From CAWCPR01 sp963797475 (GTDB taxonomy: Bacteria > Chloroflexota > Anaerolineae > Anaerolineales > UBA4823): a stretch of 64,000 nt of DNA. Of this stretch, positions 1-8,119 are shown in pieces. Where the stretch lies: positions 2,976,001 through 3,040,000 of the forward strand of contig CAWCPR010000001.1 in the NCBI GenBank assembly GCA_963797475.1, in the 5' to 3' direction. A program made the position numbers and the translations under genes. Within the stretch, counting starts at the first letter, position 1, and each line of letters opens with the position of its first letter. The notes under the pieces were generated by a model. It worked only from the letters and a program-made list of their open reading frames with translations. It searched no databases and was not told the origin of the DNA.

Positions 1-996
1 ATGGCGTTCGCCCTGGCCGGCCTGGCTTCGGGTGAGAAAACAGTGGGAGATTATCCCGCGGCATTTTCAACTGGCGAACAGGCGTTGCAGGTGTATCGTG
101 AATCAAGTTCGCCGTTGAGCCTGGGTATGGCCCTGTTATCACAAGGAGAAATTGCTTTTTGTATGGGGAACTACGCGATCGCCCGAGAGCGGTGGAGCGA
201 GAGTTTGTCGCTGGCCCAAAAGGACCAGGACACCTTTCGCATCGCTTACAGCCTGAACTACTTAGGCGATCTGGCCCGGATGGAGCAGAATTACGCCGAG
301 GCGGTCTCTAAGTACCAGGAAAGTGAAGCGCTTCTGCGCGAGCTGAATGCACAGGGCTACCTGGCATCGATATTGAGCAACCTGGGATTCACCTTCTTAC
401 ACATGGGAGAAATTGAGCCCGCTCGGGCTAAATTCCATGAAAGTATGGCGATTTACCAGGAAGTACAAAACCAGCGCGGCATGATTGATAATCTGGTTGG
501 ATTGGCTGCCAGCGCAATCCAGGCCGGCTTGCCTGACGCCGGAGTACGCCTGTTGTCAGCGGCCGAAGCCCTTTCCGGGCTGCCTGCCGCTTCGACCTGG
601 CCAGCGACACAGATGGAATATAAACAACATCTGGGCTTTGCCCGCGCAAAGCTCACGAACGACGACTTCCAAGCGGAACAGGCTGCCGGTAGCGGGCTGT
701 CTCTGGAGCAAGCCGTTAATCTCGCCGTGCATCTCTCATCCCAGACAAATGCTGCATCGGAAACAGAATTGGCAAAAGCTGAACGAGCCGGCGGCCTGAC
801 AGAACGCGAGCTGGAGATCGCCGGGCTCATCGGGCAGGGAATGTCGAACGGCGAGATCGCCGCCGAGCTGGTGTTGAGCAAGCGCACCGTGGAAAGCCAT
901 ATCCGTCATATCTTGGCGAAACTCGGATTGGCGGGCCGGGCGCAGGTTATGCGTTGGGCGCTGGATCAAGAGTTGGCCAAAGATCCCATCCGCTAA
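1..996 (+). CDS. TPR-containing LuxR-family transcriptional regulator, 3' part
   Basis: The window opens inside this gene. The visible 331 residues begin with helical tetratricopeptide-like repeats (about 15-215; pairs such as AFSTGEQAL and AIARERWSESL) and end with a LuxR-type helix-turn-helix (about 265-325; LTERELEIAGLIGQGMSNGE, then KRTVESHIRHILAKLG). This is the C-terminal half of a MalT/LAL-like regulator, in which an upstream AAA ATPase module, here outside the window, usually precedes the TPRs. The HTH would bind DNA and the TPRs sense a ligand or partner. The ATG at base 1 is probably internal. A strong terminator follows 20 bp after the stop. The family is clear; the regulon and inducer are unknown. 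Confidence 0.85.
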   Translation: MAFALAGLASGEKTVGDYPAAFSTGEQALQVYRESSSPLSLGMALLSQGEIAFCMGNYAIARERWSESLSLAQKDQDTFRIAYSLNYLGDLARMEQNYAEAVSKYQESEALLRELNAQGYLASILSNLGFTFLHMGEIEPARAKFHESMAIYQEVQNQRGMIDNLVGLAASAIQAGLPDAGVRLLSAAEALSGLPAASTWPATQMEYKQHLGFARAKLTNDDFQAEQAAGSGLSLEQAVNLAVHLSSQTNAASETELAKAERAGGLTERELEIAGLIGQGMSNGEIAAELVLSKRTVESHIRHILAKLGLAGRAQVMRWALDQELAKDPIR

Positions 997-1018
997 AATA
1001 ACATCCATGGATACCCCG

Positions 1019-1052
1019 GCGGCTGCACATCAGGTGCAGCCGCTATCTTTTT
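1019..1052 (+). terminator. Rho-independent terminator of the LuxR/TPR gene
   Basis: A perfect 10-bp stem (GCGGCTGCAC / GTGCAGCCGC, 1019-1028 with 1034-1043) has a 5-nt loop ATCAG and is followed by TATCTTTTT. It sits just after the stop of the regulator gene and is a textbook intrinsic terminator. Confidence 0.9.
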
Positions 1053-1066
1053 AAATTACGTGTAAA

Positions 1067-1096
1067 CCTACGTAGGCTTCTCCGTATAAATACGGA
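1067..1096. promoter_or_regulatory. Two adjacent perfect palindromes, candidate operator
   Basis: CCTACGTAGG (1067-1076) is a perfect 10-bp palindrome. Four bases later comes TCCGTAT-AA-ATACGGA (1081-1096), 7-bp arms around 2 nt. Both lie between the terminator of the LuxR/TPR gene and the next gene cluster, in AT-rich DNA suited to a promoter. They may be operator sites, possibly for the adjacent regulator, but this is inference from position and symmetry only. Confidence 0.45.
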
Positions 1097-1177
1097 TGGC
1101 AATTTAGATAATATTTATCATAATAGTAAGCATCACATTATTTCTTCTCGTTCAACCTTCTCCAGGAGAAATCGTTT

Positions 1178-1630
1178 GTGTCTTCCATGAATTCACCCTC
1201 CCCCATTCGCCGGATTTTCGAAGAAGCCTTCAACCTGGGCAACCTGGCTGTCATCGGAGAGGTGACCTCTCCCGATCTATTCACCCACAACGTCATTGCC
1301 GGCGCTCCCAACGGCCCGCAAGGTCTTAAACTGGTGGTCAGCCTGTTTCGCGCTGCCTTCCCTGACCTTCGTTGTAATGTTGAGGATGAGATCGTGGAGG
1401 GTGACAGATTTGCCGTGCGCTGGTCGATACATGGCACATACCGGGGGATGTTCCTTGGCAATCCACCGACTGGGAAGCAGGTTGATGTGCTGGGGACCAT
1501 ATTTGGGAGGACTGAAAACGGGCGCCTCATTGAAGATTGGACCCTGACCGATCAATTAGGAATCCTGCAGCAGCTTGGGATTGTGCCTCCATCCAGGCGG
1601 CGCGAAGGTAGGTGGAATGATGGTAAATAA
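1178..1630 (+). CDS. SnoaL-like ester cyclase / NTF2-fold protein
   Basis: 150 residues, the length and pattern of the SnoaL-like polyketide cyclase family (NTF2-like fold). It has an N-terminal helix FEEAFNLGNLAVIGEVTSPD, a central GPQGLKLVVSLFRAAFPDL and a C-terminal strand RLIEDWTLTDQLGILQQLG. Family members bind small hydrophobic substrates in a cone-shaped cavity; many bacterial paralogues have no known reaction. The start may be GTG 1178 or ATG 1187. The stop overlaps the start of the next gene (1617/1620), so the two are probably co-transcribed. Substrate unknown. Confidence 0.75.
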   Translation: MSSMNSPSPIRRIFEEAFNLGNLAVIGEVTSPDLFTHNVIAGAPNGPQGLKLVVSLFRAAFPDLRCNVEDEIVEGDRFAVRWSIHGTYRGMFLGNPPTGKQVDVLGTIFGRTENGRLIEDWTLTDQLGILQQLGIVPPSRRREGRWNDGK

Positions 1631-2192
1631 TGCCATACGGTGGAGTGGTTTGTTATTGATCGCTGGCGCGGCTCTGTTAGGCTTCGCCATCGTCACAGTA
1701 TCGTTTCGACCAGTGGTTAATCAGCAGTTCACGCCAGGAATCAGCCGGGTTTTTCTCCTCTCATCGATATTGCTTTTGCTGTCCCTTCCAGGGATGTACA
1801 TGAAGCAGGCGAATTCGGCCGGCTGGCTGGGTCCGGCAGGTTTTGCATTGCTCCAGACCGGGATACTCTTGCTGGTTGTGATCGCTTCAACGCCGATCCT
1901 TTACCCATCTATCAAGACGCCATCCGGTGAAAATATAGTGGTCTTTCTGCTGGGTATCGCCCTGATCTTTGGCCTGCTCCTGACCGGGATCGCCACCATC
2001 CAGGCAAAAGTCTTTCCGCTGTGGTCAGGCATCATGCTCCTCCTGGCTACAGCTGCTATCTTCTTCACGTTTTTGATCGCCGAGTTCCTGCCGCCCATTA
2101 CGGGACAGATCGGCTCGGCGTTCTTCGGGATTGTCCTTGCCCTTTCTTTGATCTGGATCGGTCTATCCATTTGGACAGGGCCTTTCTCTTAG
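1617..2192 (+). CDS. Six-TM membrane protein, function unknown
   Basis: About 191 residues with six hydrophobic segments (for example WSGLLLIAGAALLGFAIVTV near the start and IVVFLLGIALIFGLLLTGIA in the middle) and almost no polar loops. I chose ATG 1617 (or the adjacent ATG 1620) because AGGTGG precedes it; an in-frame upstream start at 1575 would bury the gene in its neighbour. It overlaps the end of the SnoaL-like gene. I do not recognise a family; it resembles the small DUF4386-like integral membrane proteins common in soil bacteria, but this is not secure. Confidence 0.6.
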   Translation: MMVNNAIRWSGLLLIAGAALLGFAIVTVSFRPVVNQQFTPGISRVFLLSSILLLLSLPGMYMKQANSAGWLGPAGFALLQTGILLLVVIASTPILYPSIKTPSGENIVVFLLGIALIFGLLLTGIATIQAKVFPLWSGIMLLLATAAIFFTFLIAEFLPPITGQIGSAFFGIVLALSLIWIGLSIWTGPFS

Positions 2193-2293
2193 GAGAAAAT
2201 CTTTACTATGTTACTGCTTTCGAGCCCCAGGTTCTTCCGCAAGAATCCGGTCTCAAATCCCGTTAAGCGGCCCATGGGATGAGGAGGCGACCA

Positions 2294-2854
2294 ATGCTGG
2301 AGCTTCCATCTTGGGGTATTGCCCAGGCCGCGGGTCTCTTCCTGGTATTAAGCGATCTGGTTCAGTGGCCTGGCCTGATCATGTTTTGGCTGCGCGCCGG
2401 GCATAAAGGCGGCGCGCCTCGCAGCCGGGCCCACTTTGTATGGGAGCGCAGTTTCGTTATGGGATCGGTCGTTCCGAGAACCATTGGGTTTGTGGTTCTC
2501 GCCGCAGCCCTTCAAAACCAGAGCGGTTTGGTATTCGGCTTGACGGGCGCAGTTGCGTATCTGTTCGGCGGCGTTTTAGTTGTCACCGCCGAAGCGCTCA
2601 GCCTGACGATTGGATACGAGAAGCTTTATCCGATCATCAATATTTATGTCATCCTGGCATTTCTTTCACAGGCGAGTATCGGGGTAGCTATCCTCCAATC
2701 TGGGCTGACGGCTGCCTGGGTCGGCTGGGTGTGTATTGTCTGGAATTTGGGCTGGTTGGCGGCGATTCCACGGCTCTCACCCAGTGATATCTACTTCCCA
2801 ATTCTGCACTCATTTATGCCGTTATTGATCGGCGTCGCTCTGATCTTTGGATAA
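2294..2854 (+). CDS. Multi-TM membrane protein, function unknown
   Basis: 186 residues from ATG 2294, which is preceded by GAGGAGG; the ORF-start ATG at 2279 has no such site. Five or six hydrophobic segments alternate with short charged loops (LRAGHKGGAPRSR after the first). No recognised catalytic motif. The last residues (LHSFMPLLIGVAL) and the DNA encoding them resemble a remnant near 63.1 kb, so a related copy once existed elsewhere. A short copy of the dispersed repeat follows directly. Confidence 0.55.
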   Translation: MLELPSWGIAQAAGLFLVLSDLVQWPGLIMFWLRAGHKGGAPRSRAHFVWERSFVMGSVVPRTIGFVVLAAALQNQSGLVFGLTGAVAYLFGGVLVVTAEALSLTIGYEKLYPIINIYVILAFLSQASIGVAILQSGLTAAWVGWVCIVWNLGWLAAIPRLSPSDIYFPILHSFMPLLIGVALIFG

Positions 2855-2865
2855 ACCCGTGGAAA

Positions 2866-2924
2866 TAAGTGTCGGGCGCTTGTGGCGCACCACACAAAAT
2901 GATGAAAAGAGATTCATCAAAATA
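2866..2924 (+). repeat. Dispersed intergenic repeat, short form (copy D)
   Basis: Begins AAGTGTCGGGCGC, runs through TTGTGGCGCACCAC and ends GAGATTCATCAAAATAG. The ends match the long copies at 14.1, 17.4 and 21.2 kb, but the two internal hairpin-forming segments are missing. It sits immediately after the stop of the membrane-protein gene. Confidence 0.75.
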
Positions 2925-2976
2925 GGATTAGGCGCGTTTAGCGCCCCATTCGGACCGGATGAAAGGAGACTTTCTG

Positions 2977-3978
2977 ATGTTTGATATTGCAGGTGTCGCT
3001 CTTTTGGTTGTTTTGATCTTGATTTTTGGCTTCTTGACGGTTCGCGCCTGGAAAACAAAGCGTCGCTGGTTGAAATGGATTGGCGCCCTCCTGGCGGGCC
3101 TGCTGACCTTGATCCCGGTAGCCATGCTGGTACTTGCGCTGATTGGCTTTTACAAACTGAACCAACGCTTCGATGATCCGGTAGCTGAGATTCAGGTAGC
3201 CGGGACAGCGGCGCAAATCGCCCGCGGTGAAAAACTGGCGAACATCTGCGTAAGCTGCCATACCCCTGGCTCCCAGTTGCCGCTCTCCGGGAGCAATTTT
3301 GCGGCGAAGTTCGATTTTCCGCTCTTCGGCACGCTCTACGCGCCGAATCTCACTCCAACCGGCGATATCCAGGATTGGACCGATGGGGAAGTCATTCGCG
3401 CCATCCGGGAAGGCGTGCATAAAAATGGCCGCTCGCTGCTGATTATGCCATCGGCTGATTTTCGCAATATGAGCGACGAGGATATCCAGGCTCTGGTGGC
3501 TTACCTGCGCTCACAGCCCGCCACGGGCGGACCCACCCCAAAAAATCAATTTAACATCCTTGGCGCGATCTTTATGAATCTGTCTGATTTTCGCACGGCG
3601 CAGGCGCCGGTGAGTCACGTAACTGCCCCCCAGACCGGAACACCTAACTACGGTAAATACCTGGTGGATATCCTCGGCTGCCGGGACTGCCACGGAGACC
3701 AGTTGCAGGGCAGGGTGGAGAATGGCCAGCCTGGTCCGCCTGCTGGCCCCAACCTGACCCTGATCATTCCACACTGGACGGAAGAAGAATTTATGGCTTT
3801 CTTCAATACGGGTACAATGCCCGGGGGCAGTCAAGTCCCCATTCTCACGCTAAACAGCGGCTTCTCGGAACCCAGGATGCCCTGGCCGGTGGTGCGTGCA
3901 GTCACAAGCGATGACGATTTGAAAGACATGTATACTTATCTTCATGCGCTGCCACCGGTGGAAGGCCCAACCCAATGA
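2977..3978 (+). CDS. Membrane-anchored diheme c-type cytochrome
   Basis: About 333 residues. Two N-terminal hydrophobic segments (IAGVALLVVLILIFGFLTV and ALLAGLLTLIPVAMLVLALI) anchor the protein. Two heme c sites follow: CVSCH near residue 92 and CRDCH near residue 233, each in a cytochrome-c domain with downstream Met candidates (LLIMPSADF; TGTMPGGSQ). This organisation is common in diheme cytochromes that accept electrons from periplasmic or membrane dehydrogenases. I prefer ATG 2977, preceded at good spacing by AAAGGAG, over ATG 2959. It lies in a run of co-directional membrane-protein genes. Electron donor and acceptor cannot be told. Confidence 0.85.
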   Translation: MFDIAGVALLVVLILIFGFLTVRAWKTKRRWLKWIGALLAGLLTLIPVAMLVLALIGFYKLNQRFDDPVAEIQVAGTAAQIARGEKLANICVSCHTPGSQLPLSGSNFAAKFDFPLFGTLYAPNLTPTGDIQDWTDGEVIRAIREGVHKNGRSLLIMPSADFRNMSDEDIQALVAYLRSQPATGGPTPKNQFNILGAIFMNLSDFRTAQAPVSHVTAPQTGTPNYGKYLVDILGCRDCHGDQLQGRVENGQPGPPAGPNLTLIIPHWTEEEFMAFFNTGTMPGGSQVPILTLNSGFSEPRMPWPVVRAVTSDDDLKDMYTYLHALPPVEGPTQ

Positions 3979-4027
3979 GGGGTAAGGATGCCCGGGTCGT
4001 GGTAATATTTTGACCAGGTGACTGCCG

Positions 4028-4756
4028 ATGAAATCACAAAACCAAAACTCCTCTTCACTTCCCACAGGAACCACACTCTATCGCTTCAACGGGGTACCCG
4101 TTGTGGCGCAGCCTGATTTCTGGCCCGCCCCTATCTTGGTAACCGCCTTGTTAGCCTGGGTCGCCGGGCTGCGCAAACCGGAACGCTCCTGGCTCCAGCG
4201 CCTGGGCGTTGCTTTACTGGCAATGCCAATCGCATGGTTCGCCGATATCGGTCACGCCATGGCGCATACTATCAGCGCCCGCCTTTCCGGTGCGCCTATG
4301 GATGAAATTCTGCTCTCATCGGGGATGCCGCGCACGCTCTATCGGGACAACGCCGTCTCCCCGCAAACGCATATCCAACGCTCGCTGGGCGGCCCGATTT
4401 ATAGCCTGATCGGTTTCACGATCAGCCTGCTGTGGCGGCGCAGTTCAGCGCCTGGATCGCTCAGTCGCGAACTTTCGGAGGTTTCCCTGGCCGGCCACAG
4501 CTTTATCCTGTTGGGCAGCCTGGCGCCTCTGCCGATGGTCGACGGCGGAATTATCCTGAAATGGAAACTGGTAGAGGCGGGCCAATCTCCCGAGCAAGCG
4601 GATCGGACGGTACGCAAGACCAGCCTGGGCCTGGGTGCAGGTTTTCTCGGCCTGGGCGCTCTGCTGGGTCTAGTCCGGAAGCGCAAGTTCATCGGCGGTT
4701 TGTTAGCGGCCGGCGGCGTAGCAGGAATCGCTGCGGGCCTCGGGTGGCTGAAGTAG
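4028..4756 (+). CDS. M50-like membrane protein with degenerate zinc site
   Basis: 242 residues with several TM segments. Site-2 protease (peptidase M50) features are visible: DIGHAMAHTISARLSG aligns with the HExxH helix, and LAPLPMVDGGIIL matches the NxxPxPxLDGG motif. The glutamate of HExxH is replaced by Ala (HAMAH), so a general-base residue is missing and hydrolysis is doubtful. It could be a pseudoprotease that binds membrane proteins. It sits between the diheme cytochrome and another membrane protein in the same direction, 49 bp and 24 bp away. Confidence 0.65.
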   Translation: MKSQNQNSSSLPTGTTLYRFNGVPVVAQPDFWPAPILVTALLAWVAGLRKPERSWLQRLGVALLAMPIAWFADIGHAMAHTISARLSGAPMDEILLSSGMPRTLYRDNAVSPQTHIQRSLGGPIYSLIGFTISLLWRRSSAPGSLSRELSEVSLAGHSFILLGSLAPLPMVDGGIILKWKLVEAGQSPEQADRTVRKTSLGLGAGFLGLGALLGLVRKRKFIGGLLAAGGVAGIAAGLGWLK

Positions 4757-4780
4757 CCAATTGCTGGGAGGAATTACGCT

Positions 4781-5452
4781 ATGACGACTTACAAAGCTGC
4801 TTTGCGCGGCGCCTTTCTAACGGTGTTGACCCTCTTCGGCGGTTTGCTGGCCGGATTGGCGCTTGGCGACCTCGTTTTTCACTTGATCCCTGGCAGCAGC
4901 CTGGAGGATGTCAAGCTGGGACACGCAGCCATTGCAGCCATCCCTGCGCTGGCTGGTTTTCTGGCGGGGGGCGCAGCCTGGGGCGTGCAGATGGGCAAGC
5001 TGGCAGGCAACACGGAAACCCGCCGGCTGTCCATGGCCGGTATGCTGGGCTTCGCGCCGGTCACGATCCTGCTGGCGGCAGGGTTGGGTCTGGCAGAACC
5101 GGTCATCGTGGGTTATTTAGGCGCACGCGGCCAGCCGATCCATCGCGTCTTTACCCTGCTGTTTGTGCCCTCGGCCTTTATCATCGCGGGAGTCAGCGCC
5201 TGGGCGATGGGTCGGGGGCTTGATCGCCCGAAACTGGGGCGCAGCCTGTTCTGGCAGGTGGGTTTGACCGCTGCGTTGACCTTTTTGGTTGTCAACCTGA
5301 CGATGGAGTCCCTGGGCTGGGTGATCGGCGCGCCAAACGCAGCGGCACGCGCCACCATGTTGACGGTGCTGGCGCTCGGTAATATCACCGCCGCGGTCAC
5401 CGCTGGCGCTGTCATGGGATGGAAATTAACTTTGTGGAGGTTGGATAAGTGA
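4781..5452 (+). CDS. Multi-TM membrane protein, function unknown
   Basis: 223 residues, start ATG 4781 preceded by GGGAGGAATTACGCT. Five to six hydrophobic segments (LTLFGGLLAGLALGDLVF, AIAAIPALAGFLAGGAAWG, FAPVTILLAAGLGLAEPVIV and others). No motif I can name. It probably belongs to the same transcription unit as the M50-like gene. A short dispersed repeat begins over its last codons. Confidence 0.55.
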   Translation: MTTYKAALRGAFLTVLTLFGGLLAGLALGDLVFHLIPGSSLEDVKLGHAAIAAIPALAGFLAGGAAWGVQMGKLAGNTETRRLSMAGMLGFAPVTILLAAGLGLAEPVIVGYLGARGQPIHRVFTLLFVPSAFIIAGVSAWAMGRGLDRPKLGRSLFWQVGLTAALTFLVVNLTMESLGWVIGAPNAAARATMLTVLALGNITAAVTAGAVMGWKLTLWRLDK

Positions 5453-5503
5453 CGGGCGCTTGTGGCGCACCACGCTTTACGATGAATAGAGATACATCAT
5501 ATA
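5447..5503 (+). repeat. Dispersed intergenic repeat, short form (copy E)
   Basis: Starts AAGTGACGGGCGC, continues TTGTGGCGCACCAC and ends GAGATACATCATATAAG, closely matching copy D. Its first bases overlap the stop codon of the preceding gene, and its last bases lead into the GGAGGA ribosome-binding site of the next one. Confidence 0.75.
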
Positions 5504-5518
5504 AGGAGGAACCAGTAG

Positions 5519-6502
5519 ATGGCGACCCATCCGCCCAAACGGCAAGCCCCGAAGCCAAAGAGACCGGTCATACACTGGCTGCTTGATTCCGACCCTTCGA
5601 TCCGCTGGCAGGTGATGCGAGACCTGACCGGTGCGCCCGCGCATGAAGTCGCGGCCGAGCGCGCCAGGGTCGCCACCGAGGGCTGGGGCGCACGGCTGCT
5701 TGCCCTGCAAGGGGCCGACGGGCGGTGGAGCGGCGCAGCGTGGAACCACGGCTGGAACTCCACGATGCACGTCCTGATGCTGCTGCGCGACCTGGGTCTC
5801 GATCCCGCCAGCACGGAGGCGCGGCGCGCGGTAGGACTCGTCCGTGACGGCGTGACCTGGAAGGGTTGCGGCCCGCAGGAGTGCGACGACAACCCATTCT
5901 TTGCCGGAGAGTTGGAACCGTGCATCAACGGGCAAGTGGCGTCGGCCGGCGCTTACTTCGGCCAGGACGTCCGCGGCATCGTCGACCGGCTGCTCGGCGA
6001 GCAGCTTTCCGATGGCGGCTGGAACTGCGAGGCCGAGAACGGCTCGACGCGGTCGTCGTTCAACACCACAATCTGCGTGCTGGAGGCGCTGCTCGAGCAC
6101 GAACGAGCGACCGGAGGCAGCCCGGAGGCGACCGAGGCCCGTCTGCGTGGGCAGGAATACCTCCTCGAGCGCCAGCTCTTCCGGCGGCGGTCGACCGGCG
6201 AGGTGATCGAGCGAGATCGCAAGGGCGGCGCGGCGTGGACGCGCTTTGCCTTCCCGACCTGGTGGCACTACGACGTGCTGCGCGGACTCGAGTACCTGCG
6301 CAGCGCGGGCGTCACACCCGCAGACCGGGTGGCCGAGGCGATCGAGCTGGTCGCGTCGAAGCGCGACGGCGACGGGCGGTGGCCGCTCGAGACCCGCTAT
6401 CCCGGCGTGATGCCGGTCGAGATAGACGAGGGCGAGGGCAGGCCCAGCCGGTGGAACACCCTGCGCGCCTTACGAGTGTTGGACTGGGCTTCTGGCATCT
6501 AA
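5519..6502 (+). CDS. Squalene-cyclase-like / prenyltransferase alpha-barrel protein
   Basis: 327 residues with repeated QW-like units of the terpene-cyclase/prenyltransferase alpha-toroid fold: LQGADGRWSGAAWN (about 63-76), EQLSDGGWNCEAENG (about 162-176) and KRDGDGRWPLETRYPG (about 281-296). It is shorter than a true squalene-hopene cyclase (about 630 aa), and no DxDD protonation motif is visible, so it is more likely a non-cyclase member of the fold. Base composition is clearly more GC-rich than its neighbours, with many CG-ending codons, suggesting acquisition from a high-GC donor. ATG after AAGGAGGAACCAGTAG. Convergent with the next gene. Confidence 0.7.
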   Translation: MATHPPKRQAPKPKRPVIHWLLDSDPSIRWQVMRDLTGAPAHEVAAERARVATEGWGARLLALQGADGRWSGAAWNHGWNSTMHVLMLLRDLGLDPASTEARRAVGLVRDGVTWKGCGPQECDDNPFFAGELEPCINGQVASAGAYFGQDVRGIVDRLLGEQLSDGGWNCEAENGSTRSSFNTTICVLEALLEHERATGGSPEATEARLRGQEYLLERQLFRRRSTGEVIERDRKGGAAWTRFAFPTWWHYDVLRGLEYLRSAGVTPADRVAEAIELVASKRDGDGRWPLETRYPGVMPVEIDEGEGRPSRWNTLRALRVLDWASGI

Positions 6503-6516
6503 AGGGGATTCTGCCC

Positions 6517-7189
6517 CTACGGCAGGAATACGGTCGGCGGGTCGGTGCTGAACCGCAGGGGAATCGCCCCCTGGTCCAGGCGCGGATTGACCGTGCCCGT
6601 TCCCGGATTGAACAGCGTGTAACCTTCCGCTTTGACGCCCTTGGGTAACGACAGGCTGGCAAAGTAGACGAAATCGGTGAAGTTGGTGGTGATCGGTGCA
6701 GGGGTGGCCCAACTGGGGGGCGGGGCAGCCGCGATCGAAATCACTGGTCAGGCGAAGAAAGCTCGATGCTGCCACAGCAATATTTTGGGCGTACACCATA
6801 GCGCCGTCGTAGTTGAACCCCCGCAGGGCGACCGTGTGACCGACGGAATCGGTATTATACAGGTACAGCACAGTGGCAGTCGCATCATTGTCCGTAGGAA
6901 CAAAATATAGCAGAGTTTCACCCGGAATAGGGGTGGGGAGAATAAAGTCCGGCGCCTGCGGCTGGCTGCCGGTGCCGGCTTGCGGCAACTCATCGTCCCC
7001 GCCCGCGGGCTGAAGCGTTTCAACCACTGCGCCTTCATCCGACAAAAGCGCCGTTGGCGTCGCCGTGGCAGATTGTGAGGCCGGCCCTGATTGGGCCAGC
7101 ACGCTGCCTTTCGATCCCATCCACAGCAAGCCAACTGTCAAAATAATCCCTGAAATTATCCCGAGTACGATTAAACCGAATTTTTTCAT
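6517..7189 (-). CDS. Secreted Chloroflexota-type protein, frameshifted
   Basis: Starts at 7189 with a signal or anchor segment (GLIVLGIISGIILTVGLLWMG). A Ser/Thr/Pro/Ala-rich linker follows, then a beta-rich domain (VLYLYNTDSVGHTVALRGFN). Near 6738-6748 the frame breaks: one extra base separates SFLRLTS from ISIAAAPPPSWATPAPI, and the second frame runs on through a plausible domain to the tail PPTVFLP. Read as one gene it encodes about 223 residues. The FLP-type tail recurs in three other secreted proteins here. Function unknown; possibly a cell-surface adhesion or scaffold protein. Confidence 0.6.
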
Positions 7190-7310
7190 GACGCCCTCTG
7201 TGTTGTATATCCCCGTTATGATATTTATCCTTCGGATATAAGGGATAGAGAATAAAGATAACCAATTATACCAAAAAATACATTTTATATCTAATAACCG
7301 TTAAGCTCGC

Positions 7311-7352
7311 TTGACAGGCGAAGCATTTCGAAATAGAATTCAACTATTCTAT
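7311..7352 (+). promoter_or_regulatory. Sigma70 promoter with overlapping ArsR-type operator
   Basis: TTGACA (7311-7316), a 17-bp spacer and TAGAAT (7334-7339) form a near-consensus promoter. An inverted repeat ATAGAAT-6nt-ATTCTAT (7333-7339 / 7346-7352) covers the -10 box, as expected for repression by the ArsR-family protein encoded 28 bp downstream. A ribosome-binding site GGGAGG precedes ATG 7380. Confidence 0.75.
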
Positions 7353-7379
7353 TGAACACTAAAATATTCTGGGAGGTCT

Positions 7380-8042
7380 ATGGAAGATAAACACCGTACT
7401 AAAGGACAACTCTACCAACTATTTGCAAGCCTGGCAGACGCCATGGCCAATCCCCATCGCCTGGAGCTGCTCGACCTTTTAGCGCAGGCGCCGCGCACCG
7501 TCGAAGATCTGGCGCGGGAGGCTCATATGGGTGTGGCTAACACCTCCCAGCACTTGCAGCGCCTGAAGCAAGCTAATCTGGTGGTATCCGAGCGCGAGGG
7601 GCTTTTCATTCGCTACCGCCTGGCCGGTCCAGCGGTCGTTCGCTTGTGGCTGGAGCTGCGCAGTGTGGCGGATCACCAACTGGCGCAGGTAGACCGGGCG
7701 TTAAGCGACTATCGCCCACATCGTTACGATTTCCAAAGAATTTCAGTCGATGATCTTCAAGAACGAATGAGCAAGGGCGAAGTCTTGCTGCTCGATGTGC
7801 GACCTGAAGTCGAGTTCCAGGCCGGCCATCTGCCCGGTGCGGTTTCGATCTCGCTGGACGAGCTGGAGCAACGCATGGGTGAGCTCCCTGCGGACAGGCT
7901 AATCGTCGCCTATTGCCGCGGACCCTATTGCGTTTTTGCAGACCAGGCGCTCGACCTGCTCTCTAGCAGAGGCCGGAATGTAGCCAGGCTGGAAGAGGGC
8001 ATTGCCGAGTGGCAATTTGCCGGCAACCTCCTTGAAAGATGA
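7380..8042 (+). CDS. ArsR-family HTH regulator fused to a rhodanese domain
   Basis: 220 residues. N-terminal ArsR winged helix (about 10-95; ANPHRLELLDLL, then ANTSQHLQRLKQANLVVSER). The C-terminal rhodanese domain (about 120-215) has DVRPEVEFQAGHLPGAVSI and the active loop YCRGPYCVFADQA, whose Cys can carry a persulfide. The classical metal-binding ELCVCDL motif is absent, so metal sensing is unlikely. Fusion to rhodanese suggests sensing of reactive sulfur. It lies first in a sulfur cluster (DsrE, MBL-rhodanese, MFS) and probably autoregulates through the operator at 7333-7352. Confidence 0.88.
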   Translation: MEDKHRTKGQLYQLFASLADAMANPHRLELLDLLAQAPRTVEDLAREAHMGVANTSQHLQRLKQANLVVSEREGLFIRYRLAGPAVVRLWLELRSVADHQLAQVDRALSDYRPHRYDFQRISVDDLQERMSKGEVLLLDVRPEVEFQAGHLPGAVSISLDELEQRMGELPADRLIVAYCRGPYCVFADQALDLLSSRGRNVARLEEGIAEWQFAGNLLER

Positions 8043-8119
8043 ACCTTAGCTAGGTTCGTCCCTGAGCGTAATGATGCCTTTCAAGTGTCGCACAAATCAT
8101 CGTCGCAGGAGAAAAACTC

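Noticed and set aside
5866..6648. Long overlapping ORFs over the squalene-cyclase-like gene
   Set aside because: High GC content opens several frames. Only the 5519-6502 frame has QW-type motifs and a ribosome-binding site.
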